Assembly (NCBI GenBank): GCA_036971615.1
Contig: JAYKKR010000057.1
Location: 1-64,000 of the forward strand
DNA: 64,000 nucleotides
Direction of reading: 5' to 3'
Source: Amyloporia xantha
Taxonomy: Eukaryota; Basidiomycota; Agaricomycetes; Polyporales; Adustoporiaceae
Part shown: positions 35,201 through 45,804 of the stretch, one piece after another
Position numbering within the stretch: the first letter of the stretch is position 1
Layout of the letters: the number at the start of each line of letters is the position of its first letter
Position numbers and translations under genes: made by a program
The notes under the pieces: generated by a model
Seen by the model: only the letters and a program-made list of their open reading frames with translations
The model's database searches: none
What the model was told of the DNA's origin: nothing

Positions 35201-36600
35201 AAAGCGGTGGCGGGACTATTCACCTACCGTGCGTTCTTACACTAATCACTGGTGCACACACTCGCTGAAATTTTATTGTTTTTATTTTCAGGATCAGCTG
35301 TATCACGAAGCTACATAAGGAATCAGCCTGACAGTAGATGACGACTGTGACATGATCCAAGCTAGCCAGTCCTACGGAACATACATGCAGCAGCACCTGT
35401 TTCCTTTTACGTACGAGGTCGAGATGTATGTTCTGCGAACGTTCAATAGAATGAGCGGTTGAAGCCCAGAATATAAGCGGATGTTGATTCCACATGCGCG
35501 GCGCGGCAGATATGCTTTTCGAAAGAGCGTATATTCAGCAGGAAGCTCGATCATCTGGCTGGTACCTGGGTAAGTCAGTCCGGTCCTGAGCGGTAGCCTA
35601 TGGAGTAGTTGAAGACTGTCCGGATGCAGGGCAAGTTATAGGTGTCGACACAGTAAGTTGCTCCAGATTGAATTATACGGAGCGGTGCATGCCCTGAATG
35701 CACTTTTTGCTTTAGTCGAGGATTTAACGTCAAGACTTTCTGACGTGAACGAAACGTTCGGAACTTAAGTGACGAGGGCCCGAAAGGTCTTCACTTTCCA
35801 CAGATCCGATACCACGCCGGCTCGCTGATTGGTCGTACATGTATGTTATACATGTGCTATAGTCAACAAGTCAGTAATCACGCGTGTCACTCATCTTCTT
35901 CTGGCCAAGAAAATACGTGAACAATCTCCAAATACAGTAAAGAAAGCAGTGGACAGGTGGGGCCGATGCGCGATGCCAGGCACTCCGAAAGGTGGGATTA
36001 TAACCCTGTCCCTTACCTTTGGCGGCCAGGGACAGCAGTTACGAGTCCGCCGCCCATGCGTACACTATTAATTTTTATCTCCATGTTTATCTCTTTCAAT
36101 GCTCACGCCTCAATTCTTGTTGCAGGATTTCACTGCCAGTGGTCTCCCGGGCATTTTGGACAGGCAGTTTGATATTGCCTAATGTTTTTGTTTTGACTAT
36201 ATCACAAACAACCTGTAGTTATAACCGTACGCACTGTCTACATATGGCGCTGCCCTCGCGGACAATAAGGAGACAAAGAAAAGGGTGATGGGTATTATTT
36301 GCTTGTACTCTTTCCTGTGACAAGCATACGAACATCAATGCCCAAGATTCCGGTTCTGGTAGTAAACGGCGGATATGTTTGGAAAGAAACTCCGAGCAGA
36401 CACTGTCCATGTCGAGAACATATAGGCTACACTCGCGCAAAATGAGCTGGCTAGAATAGGGTACTCAATCCGGCTTCACATGCCAAACGGTAGGACATGG
36501 AAGTATTAGCTTTGTCTTATGGAATGGATTAGGGGCACGCATCGCCGAACCGCCGCATGGACTTCCGAGTCACCATTAGCCCTTCATGTGCGACGGTTGG
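32280..36600. other. about 4.3 kb without supported gene
   Basis: Many short frames, none chained. A minus-strand pair around 32400-32710 has a Gln/Tyr/Arg-rich piece that could be a gag-like relic, with too little left to name. Plus-strand pieces at 33867-34061 and 34061-34291 are weakly protein-like. Nothing else is supported. Confidence 0.4.
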
Positions 36601-37700
36601 AGTGAGACCGACAAAGTACTTCACCTTAAGACATGGAAACAATACATACCATAATTATATGTCATTTTTGCTCACCTAATGTTGTCCAAGTTATGTGTGC
36701 CTTGGTTTTCAGATTTTCGCCTCGATTGCTACAGGTGGTAGGTCCAAAAGAGGCAGGTGATTACCTAAGCGCGTGCAGTCGGAAGCGCGCTCGAGCAGAC
36801 ATTGCAAGGGTTTTATCTGCCCTCGGATAAATTAATAAGGAAAACCAAATGCTAAAATAGAAATATATACGATACTACTGATAGACTACCACATATTTGG
36901 CAAACTTTTCGGTGTTTTAACATGTTCCACCCACAGTGGTCCAGACTCGGAGTAGCAGCAGTGAGGTGGTCATGTGACCTTTCTGCGAGACGCCTGAACG
37001 CGTCGCGCGAAACCGACTCGCCTTTGCGGTTCCTTGTGCAATGTCCAGGGTATATCCAAGTACTCCCTGGTATGACACGACGAAAAAATCAGCATAACCC
37101 AACACGTAAGTAATTATCAAAGATCATGTAATCTAGCTCACTGTAATATCCAACAGAGCTGCGGACGTAGACGAATTCTCGCAAGCCGGTCTTGTTAAAA
37201 ATTGTGTTCACACCACTGACCTGACACGTAGGTGTGGGTCAATTGCATTCATTCAGCAAATTAAAATATATTCTTCGAATTATAGGCTACGTTGTTCATT
37301 CAGTGCGAGTGATGGGCTGAAACAGCTACATACTGGCTTTAGATTGGTCAAACTAACGAACGCTCTGCTACAGGTCACAATACAAACAAAGGTTTATTTG
37401 TCCTCGTATTTTCTTGTGATCAGACTGTGATTATGAACTTGCCAACCTAATTAGGAATATTAATTAGAATTATATTATACATTAAAAATATCAATTGTTA
37501 CCTGTCTGGGCCTGGCTGACATCAGTTTCGAACTTGCACTGCAGCTTTGTGGCAGATAGTGGGATTGGAATTATTGCAGTCACCCATTCTGCTACGGAAG
37601 TCACACAATTGATGTCAGCTGATGTCAGCTAGCTTCGGGGTCGGCTTCGGGGTCGGGTCGGCTTCGGGTTATCCTGAACTTGCCCAATATGGTCAAATGG
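36600..37700. other. AT-rich non-coding stretch
   Basis: Strongly AT-rich around 36840-36910 and 37430-37500 (runs of TTAATTAG, ATTATATTATAC). No frame longer than 67 residues. It ends in the short tandem repeats at 37611-37672. Probably intergenic DNA or an old element. Confidence 0.45.
37611..37672. repeat. two adjoining short tandem repeats
   Basis: GATGTCAGCT occurs twice in direct succession (37613-37632), followed at once by an array of GGTCGGCTTCGGG-type words up to 37672. The second array is close to the reverse complement of the one at 12868-12898. Confidence 0.7.
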
Positions 37701-38267
37701 TGTAATATGCCTTCTACTATTCGCTGTGCCAATGCCTAGCTGATTATATCATGCTAGATCCTGCCGCAGTTCGGAAGTTCGTAAGGGGTGATAGCTGTGT
37801 AGCCCCTGTTATGTGATGCCGCACCCACTCAATGGCCGGAAGATCCGGTGCAGCCCCAATTTATCTGCAATCACTATCTGTACGTACATCAAATTGAACG
37901 GCAAGTCTTCTCAGCCGCATTGCATGTGGTACCTACGTTGATGCCCCGGAACAGGTTTCCCAATTGTTCGCAACGTTCTTCGCTAACGTGACTTCTCCTA
38001 CGTACTAGAGGGATATCACGATCTGGGCCTTACTGCCTCGTGTTTGGCGGCTGATTTATTTGTTATTGACCCCTCGTGCGAGCGGCGGAGGCCTACCTCA
38101 CTACCTCCGCAGACTGCGAATTCGAACAACCCCCGGGATGAGCACCATCCGTACTTTCGCGCAAGGGGTTAGAACATTGGAAACGGAAGCGTGCTTTAAC
38201 CAGTAATGTACAGCGCCCCGTTCCTATGCCTGTGCTTTCACTCATCACCTCGAGTCTGTGCCTTAGG

Positions 38268-40344
38268 ATGTTCGGATACTACAATAGCGAAGAGTCGCCG
38301 CCTTGTACATGGTTACCGTCCACCGAGCCTTCATCCTCGTTTGATTCAGCACAGTCCGACATGACCTTGGTACGTTTATCGCTAGCTGGAATGCTCATAA
38401 TGGAGTGCATTGACAAGGTTCTGTAGACTGAACGTCCATCAATTGGAGGGCTTGGTTCGTGGATGTTGCTGAATGTCTGCCAACTTTCTTCTAATTACTA
38501 AGCGATCAGCGGCTCTGGCAGACTCTGCGCGCGTGTCCTACCATCTAACAGAGGGCGGCTCTGCATCCACTTAGTAAGTGTAAACTGAGCTCTTCTACAT
38601 GCCATCTTCACTGACCTAGTCTGAATCCAGTTGTTTCGATATCGGTGGGTCAAGAATCCCAATTGAACAGATAGGCCCCCGGTTTTATGTTAACAAGACA
38701 GATGCAGTCAGCCGCGATGGAAGTTATGAAGCAAGCTTTCCTTTTGATGTGAACCAAGATGTGCTTCATTCTGCAACCACCCAGGGCTCCTCACTACGTC
38801 TTCCTACAGCGGATTCCTCCAGGTACCTTTCTCAACCGTGTCTGTTCTAATCCGTGCTTATGTTTGTCGACAATTGCAGTGAGAATCATGTGTTAGAAAT
38901 GTGTCCTCCCTCGTTACCGATGTCCGGAACAATTCATCCGGGACGAGGAGGCTCTCAAGGAACTGCGGACTCGTCGGAGAAGAGTGTCTACGAGTTGGCT
39001 ACTGGACTCGGGGTGCACGATTTGGCTCTTTTTGCTCAAACGTATTCTGACCTTTTGTCTCCACCAACGGAGATGTCTCCTCACTCGTTCCCGATGTCCG
39101 GGACTGTTCCTTTCGTACAGGATGGTTCTCAAGGAACTGCGGACGCGTTGGAGAAGAGTTTCTACGAGTTGGCTACTGGACTCGGGGTGCACGATTTGGC
39201 TCTTTTTGCTCAAACGTGTCCTGGCCGTTTGTCTCCACCGACGGAAATGTTTCACTCGTTCCCTATGTCTGGGACGATTCCTTTCGTACAGGATGGTTCG
39301 CAAGGAACTGCAGACTCGTCGGAGAAGAGTTTCTACGAGTTGGCTACTGGACTCGGGGTGCACGATTTGGCTCTTTTTGCTCAAACGTGTCCTGGCCGTT
39401 TGTCTCCACCGATGGAAATGTTTCACTCGTTCCCTATGTCTGGGACGATTCCTTTCGTACAGGATGGTTCGCAAGGAACTGCAGACTCGTCGGAGAAGAG
39501 TTTCTACGAGTTGGCTACTGGACTTGGGGTGCACGATTTGGCTCTTTTTGCTCAAACGTGTCCTGGCCGTTTGTCTCCACCGACGGAAATGTCTCACTCG
39601 TTCCCTATGTCTGGGACGATTCCTTTCGTACAGGATGGTTCTCAAGGAAATGCGGACGCATCGGAGAAGAGTTTCGAGGAGTTGGCCCCAGGGCTCGATT
39701 CCGAGTTACATGGTTCGGCTTCTTTCGCCCAAACATATTCTGATGTTTTGTCTCCATCGGTGGTACAGAAGAATTCCAGGTGGCCTCGTGATTCTGGACA
39801 GAAATACTTCTATGCACTCAGTCAAAGTATCGGGTTCAACCAGACATATCCGTAAGCCTATATCTTCTTGCGCTTTTATTGCAATGCATGTATTGACACA
39901 TGATCAATTAAGCGACAATATGACACACCATGATAAAACTCGATGCTATGTGGAGGCACTGGAAGAGTATGTTCGCTGGCTTTGGTATGACTGCGGCCTC
40001 TCTGGCTTCATGCCTTTGTCATCGACGTGTGTTGCGAGCTATGCAAACCTTGACCCTTCATCCATGCGTGTTGAGTATCATCTGGTGATCATGTCCATGC
40101 AAGTCTCAATGTTGACGGTTTTTCCTCTAGGCTCTTTTGGTTCACATGGAAAATTCAGTCCGCGAAGAGTATCAGCAATTGAAGAAAGACCAGGAATACG
40201 TGAGTCGTGAGAGTGTTTATTCATACTACTTGTATCATCCTGAAGACGTTCATTTTTCAGCATGCACTGCTTGAAGGGCGTCTCACGTACTGGAGCTTGC
40301 GCCAAGCAGGGGAGGATAACTTTCCTGGTTCATTTGCTCGGTAG
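38268..40344 (+). CDS. 57-residue tandem-repeat protein
   Basis: A multi-exon gene with all splice sites in GT..AG form. Well-supported exons are 38620-38822, 38880-39851, 39913-40069, 40131-40199 and 40261-40344 (stop TAG); exons before 38620 (from ATG 38268, or in-frame ATG 38226) are less sure. The large exon holds about four and a half copies of a 57-residue unit with GTIPFVQDGSQGTADSSEKS, FYELATGLGVHDLALFAQTC and LSPPTEM. The units are Ser/Thr/Gly-rich with a hydrophobic core helix. The conserved C-terminal part (CYVEALEEYVRWLWYDC, LDPSSMRALLVHMENSVREE, then a Glu/Lys helix) looks like a compact helical domain, and its first half resembles helical segments I recall from other polypore proteins. 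No catalytic motif, signal peptide or membrane segment. Role unknown; scaffold or regulator is a guess. Confidence 0.75.
38920..39780 (+). repeat. 171-base coding minisat array
   Basis: Unit starts (ATGTCTGGGACGATTCC and variants) lie at 38920, 39094, 39265, 39436 and 39607, so spacing is 174, then 171, 171 and 171 bases. Units 2 to 4 are almost identical, while the first and last have drifted, as in arrays growing from the centre. Because the unit is a multiple of three and lacks stops, two other plus frames and one minus frame are also open through the array (for example minus 38914-39645). Confidence 0.9.
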
Positions 40345-40935
40345 CTTGAGGCCGGCTACGCTATATAGAACCGCCAGAGAGCCATGACGTGACGGACAGC
40401 TGTCAAGTAATAGTTAGTACAGTCTCATGCCGCCTGTATCTTGACATTTTGTGCCATGGGGTCGCTCGATATGCAGTAGTAGAAATATGAATGGTTATGG
40501 AAGTAGTGTAGACTGATGATGTCAAGTTACAGTTTACTTTGATCTCAAGCCGCCCCCAGTGATTCTTTACTCCCGCGTAAGTCTTTGATGCGTTTGAGCT
40601 TCTATATTACAAATTATACGTACTATAGTAGGCACGCTGCTCACTCCAAACCAGTCACTACACTGAGGATGAGAAGTATGGCTGCTTGTAACATCGCTTT
40701 CATTCACTCGGAAAGCTGCTTGTGAGCGAGGTCTCCTAAACATAGCACCACTGAAAAGGGAACTCCATATACGAAACCGCTGACAGAGAAGGAGGGCAGC
40801 GATGAAATATCTATAGGATGAACACAAGATATACTACTGAAGACCGCCAGTGAAGACATAAATCACTGGTCACGGCATCTGATTAAATACCGCAAAAGGA
40901 GATCCGGACTCAACTGTCGGGAAGCAGAGGCAATG
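40345..40935. other. intergenic
   Basis: Convergent space between the tandem-repeat gene (+) and the ten-exon gene (-). It should hold both 3' untranslated ends. The only frame of note is 86 residues on the minus strand, without features. Confidence 0.5.
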
Positions 40936-43073
40936 TCAAGGAAAACTATCATCTTCGCTTATATCGGACTCGCTTTCGATGCCAACACTCCCCTCCGCCT
41001 CAGGCCTATCTCTAGCGCGGGTTTGCAAAAACCGTAAGAACCCTTTGAATCCGCTCCGTAGTCCGAGCTCCAGGCGCTTAGAGAGTTCGACATCCATGCC
41101 TTGTGTCTTCGAGTCGAGCTTGCGCACGAGCTTCAAGATCTTTTTGGACTCGGAGAACCAGCTCGCCTCCCGGTTCAATGCAGCATGAACGTGCTTCTTC
41201 TGAACCTTGACGCTGTGTAAACTACCGCCAATCTGTTGGGATAGAGTTCAAGATCACGTGAATGCAAACGAAGTGTGACTGTACCTGTAGGACTACTGTT
41301 TCTTTCCACCAGGTCTTAACGAAGCGCTCTGCAAATCTGTATACACGAATCAATTCGCTGTCTGTAAGGCTCATGCCCTTGACTGCCAATAGAAATTGGT
41401 AATCCCGAAGCGAACTGCTCGTCGGTGTGTGTCGACATACTTGTAGCGATATGATCGAGGATCGCTGTCGTCGGATCGTGAAGCAGGGGAGGGTACTTCT
41501 TCTCGGGGCGTTGATATACCTCGGAAATTTCACTTGGTGAGTTGCTGCGGCTACGTGACCTTGTAAGGCTTCTCGGGTCTTTTAGGGCATGTTGGTCATA
41601 CGAGCCGTCGTCACGGATATCACCTAAGTCTGAAGGAGTCGAGAATATACTATCGCGTTCGCCCGCAGAAGGTAGAGATTTCAAGCTGGGTATTGGGCTG
41701 TTTACCTGGCCCAGAAGCTAATTCGGATATTTAGGACTCGTAGACTCATTGCTGACAGCTAGAATAACAAAGGACGAACCTTCATTACATATATGTCAAT
41801 TTTGCCGTCACGCGGAACAGTCAAGAATTCTGGTTGACAGGACCATTTCGACCTCCCGTCCAACTTCACGAAGGGAACGTAAGCAACAACACCGTCCTCT
41901 TGCGATTGGGTAGCCAGGCGAGCCAATCCTATAATCAGAACTCAATTTCTGTGATGTGGGCACTGAACGTCTGTATCACCTTCTACAGATGAGGGCGATG
42001 CTTGAATGGCATGCACAAGGTCGTCCAGTCTGACTAAAAAGGAATCGTAATTGGATACATCTTCGACCGACTGCGTCTGCAACCGCACGCGAGTGGTCGG
42101 AGCGTTGTCCTCTCGGTGGTCGAACAAGGTCACAGTAATTGTCTGTTTCACTGGCTGAGATATCGATCCAGTCTCTTTTTATACGATTGTGACTCACAGT
42201 AGGGGGCATTTGACCTTCCTCTTTCTTTTTAGCGTCAGGAATGAGTCCTCCAATTCCGTTCGGCAACATGAATTGCATACTATTTTCTTGCAGCCAATCG
42301 TGTTCAATAGGCTGTTCTATGTCAATGCCTACTACGTTCAGTGAGCACTACAGAGTCAGATGACATACAAGGAGATTTACTGTCGTCGTACGGCACAATG
42401 CCATCTCCAGTGGTGTCAAGCTCTATTAGGTTGACGCTTAAATCTCCAACATACTCGACTCCTTGTGTTTCTCCATCGCCGGCGCTCACATGGAGGTTTT
42501 CCAGATTGGATATATAGTCGTCCTCATCGTGAGAGTTTGATCCACTGTCCTCGCGAGGTCCTGTCCCTGATGGTTACGAATGAAGACTATTGCGAGTTCC
42601 GGTCTCACTCTAAGAACCTACCTTGCTCGATGTTTTCCCCTTCCTCGTCTGTAGGCAGACGTTCAACTCCATCGTCATCGATCATTTCCTGAAGAGATAC
42701 AATGGTGAAAGTCTATTCAAGCAATGAAATGGACCTTCAATACCGATGCAGGTGCAGTGCAGAGTTGGCCGAACCCGTATTTCGGCGCGAGGAGTACCTC
42801 ACGTAAAGTGGCCACGGTTGGAGTCTTAACCCCGTCCCATTCGTATTCGTCCACAGGCCATTGTCCGGGTTGACTCTCGACCAAAGCAATCAAATGACTC
42901 TTGCGCAAACTGTTTCTGCACACCAGTCAGTGAGTTTCAAAATGACAAGGGAAACCAATCCAGCTAATTACTCACAGATATTTCCGCGTGTAAGGTTGTC
43001 GAATCGCTATGTTGGGCACATTCGCACCTGCTAGTTGCGAGGAGAATGCGATCATATCGAGACTGTGTCCCAT
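40936..43073 (-). CDS. ten-exon gene of unknown function
   Basis: Exons 43073-42976, 42915-42744, 42688-42622, 42566-42381, 42316-42198, 42154-41980, 41928-41780, 41717-41441, 41382-41285 and 41232-40936 join in phase to a 545-residue frame. All introns are GT..AG. ATG 43073 is the first in-frame ATG. The N-terminal part has an EYEWDGVKTPTVATLREVLL helix region; the centre has an acidic stretch followed by a likely beta-rich segment (QTITVTLFDHREDN, FLVRLDDLVHAIQ, VVAYVPFVKLDG, VPRDGKIDIYVMKL). A Ser/Arg-rich linker follows, then an all-helical end with SLTDSELIRVYRFAERFVKT, WFSESKKILKLVRKLD and FKGFLRFLQTRA, and an acidic C-terminus. No signal peptide or membrane span, so probably cytosolic or nuclear. 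I do not recognise the family. Confidence 0.75.
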
Positions 43074-43319
43074 GTACCGGCCGCGTGTCTGTTGAGTTGA
43101 ATGATCGGGCGAAATGGGGTGTGTAACCTCAGACCGTAGCCTGAGCGCTTTTATAACCTCGTGCAAGTTAATCCTGATTCTATCAATCCTTCAAGGCGTT
43201 TCCCATTGGGTTTGTGTCATGCTTTTTCGGGATTTCTGGCTAATAAGCAGTCGGTTCTTAGAAACTTCCAGTGCTCGTCCGCGTTGTCCACGAGGCTCAC
43301 TGCGGAGTGGATCCAGATT

Positions 43320-43828
43320 GATTGTTAAAACAGGCGGTATCAGAAAGATGGCCTGCCTGCGAAATCAACATGAGAAGAAGCACACGGACTCATTTATTCT
43401 GCCTTATCATGCCCGTCTGTTATATCACTGTCGGTATTGTGTGGCTATTGGATCACACCCAAACGTCACGAAATCAAGTACCGGAGAGGAATACGAGCAA
43501 GATTTGATGACATGATTGCAGACCCAAGATGGGGTTCCCTCGGGAAAAGCTCTGAGGAAGACGCTACTCATCAGCTGTTGCGATTATTTTACATGGATTT
43601 GCCTTCACGTCGTGAGCTAACCCTGTTCCACCGCGTGAAACAGACCCTAGCTTTTCAACGTCCAGGAACAACAACTGAAGTGCATGCTCTGACAATGCCG
43701 AGATGTACATCAGAAAGACCGTTCGATATGTGCGGGAGAGAGAGCTCGTAACCCATTGCCAAAGGAAATTTCTAGAACTCCTGCAAGCGAACGATGTTAG
43801 GTTCGAAGACGGCATCGTCACCCCATAG
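43320..43828 (+). pseudogene. fragment of unknown gene, frame-broken
   Basis: The plus frame to about 43680 contains DDMIADPRWGSLG, LLRLFYMDLPSRRELTLFHR and VKQTLAFQRPGTTTE; from about 43700 a different frame gives MYIRKTVRYVRERELVTHCQ and FLELLQANDVRFEDG, ending at TAG 43828. Both have the composition of a folded protein and follow each other directly, but no GT..AG pair joins them and a TGA lies between. I infer one gene broken by an indel near 43680. The upstream part (from about 43320) has a hydrophobic stretch CLIMPVCYITVGIVWLL. Family unknown. Confidence 0.4.
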
Positions 43829-44094
43829 AATATGCATCTATATCATTTGAACAGTCTCATAAATCAATCAACTGACTTGGCTGGTGGTTCTCGGTATATT
43901 TCTCTACCTCTTCCCTTACTTTTTATGATTCAGGTCACTCAGTAGATTATCTATGACACGGCAGCATCACTGTACGAAAGATTATTAGATCCACCCCGAC
44001 GCACCATATGAGTTCACGTGTGTGACCATAACATCGTTTTTATGTGTTATTTGACACTGCACACGACGGAGAGATTTTAGATCAATAAACAACT

Positions 44095-44579
44095 ATGGTA
44101 GAAACGTCCCTTGTGACAGTGATTTCAGACATGGATCTGCGATCAGCCATTGTTCTACTCATTGCATATCTTCTCGCCTCCTTCGCGCTCGTCGGGTCTG
44201 TTCTCGCTGGTTGTTACCAGATTGCCTGTGGGGTGCTTCCGGAGGAGTTCTTCGTACAGCATGCTGTAAACTTACCAGGCCAAGGTTTCGTTACGTGTCA
44301 GCAGTTCCATACACTTGTGAATGGGAGAAAGCCTCACTGTGCTGTGCGCATGCAGCCTGTCACCGGAACATGCAATGCCTCATCACCAACTTCTACCCTA
44401 CGGAAGACTCGGTCAATAGCAATGGTATCATGTAAAGATAGATATTCACGATGATGTTATGTTGTCACCACTTGTAGCTTTAGGATTCTGTGAATGCGAG
44501 ACACTCCTGCTTGCAGAACTTCCCGCACTCCCATCAGAGACCCTGACCATGGACATGAGCGATGCGAATGAGCTTTATT
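44095..44579 (+). CDS. small hydrophobic/Cys-rich protein
   Basis: ATG 44095 (or in-frame 44134) opens a frame with a strong hydrophobic segment, SAIVLLIAYLLASFALVG, that fits a signal peptide or membrane anchor. A second exon (from 44279 to about 44424) adds a Cys-rich part with CEWEKASLCCAHAACHR and NMQCLITNFYPTEDS. After a GT..AG intron (44425-44477) the last exon gives LGFCECETLLLAELP and ends at TGA 44579. The first splice is ambiguous: a donor at about 44198 keeps the frame, the obvious one at 44233 does not. After the TGA the same frame stays open for about 35 codons (SEELPGQHLCEHPLYVKD), so the stop could be a disabling mutation in a longer gene. A small secreted protein is the simplest reading. 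Confidence 0.45.
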
Positions 44580-45310
44580 GATCCGAAGAATTACCTGGCC
44601 AACATCTTTGTGAACACCCACTGTACGTCAAAGACCCATCGATGCCACTGGGCAATCGACATCGTCCCGGGGTAGCCTTAGGCGAGTAGCATAGCCCAAG
44701 CGCAAAGACAAGGCTTATCACGCCAGAAGGTCCACCCATCTCCAGACGACTCCAATCTAACGACACGAGACCATCTGGATGAGATAGCTCGGTATCGAGA
44801 TCAAATCTTGTTGAAATTTGACGTCGCTTTGGCTGCAAAGAACACCACCATTGAATCCACAGTCGAGAAAAGCCGACCGGGACAGTGTACGTCTTACTTC
44901 GACGTGTGCGAGCTTGCGCGATCCAATCGCGGATTTCACACGGAAGACAGCTGTGTTCTAGGGTGCCGCTCTACAGGAGCTTAGACGGTACAGATAGAAG
45001 ATACTTGTCTTACCGGTACACATGCGTTCAATTTCACGGCTGTTTGTAAAAGACAGCGCCAGGCATTGCAATCTCGTGGTGCAGTATTAGCTGTACGGAT
45101 TAGACTTCTGACCCAGTCCGGAAGTTCCTGCCAAATTCCACCAAAATTGTTTTGTTGCGCACTCGTTGTAGCCCAACTCGGACGAAAACGGTCGCAAGAG
45201 CTGCAAGTAAGTGCTGTCGACTACGTTAATACGGTTCAGATGCTAGTGTATAACATGGGCTCACGTACGTTCGGCTCGTCCTGTTTCGCCTGGAACTCCT
45301 CCTGTTAGTA
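44580..45310 (+). other. protein-like plus-strand pieces after small gene
   Basis: In-frame text continues after 44579 (LCEHPLYVKDPSMPLG), then at 44775-44905 another frame gives DEIARYRDQILLKFDVALAA, and at 45066-45308 a third. They may be exons of one gene with the small Cys-rich frame or remains of it. No complete splice chain could be made. Confidence 0.3.
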
Positions 45311-45804
45311 TATGAGTCACGAGGGTTTCCAGATCTGTGTCCAACGAATGAATTGCACGATGAGCTTGAAGCGAGACTGGTCCCTTCAAGACAATATCTC
45401 GGCGTGTGTGGGGACTGATTGAGTATGGTTTACATTCAGAGACTTCCGACTGTTGCCTGTCGTCTACATCAAGGAATGATTGAAGGAAGCATATATACAA
45501 CGAAGGTCAATGCAAATGACACCATACCTATATCATCTGTATGTGTGAAAATAGATGTGTCCATACTATCCTTGTCGTGAGTTGCTATCGCTGTATGACT
45601 TGCTGAGGGTGACGTATCTTGAGCGAACGGTGTCAGTTTGGACATCATTCACTGACAAATATAAGGCTTAATAATACTTGGAAATATGTCAAAAGCATGG
45701 CTCGTATTTTCTGCGGATAGCCCTATGCCTACAGATAGCATCATGCATGGGTGCAATCGCGACGTAGGCTGACGAAAGGGTCTGCACCTTCTACTAGGCC
45801 AGGA

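Noticed and set aside
38984..40210. 408-codon plus frame through the repeats
   Set aside because: It ignores four introns that fit exactly in the other frame, and its own translation after the array runs through intron sequence.
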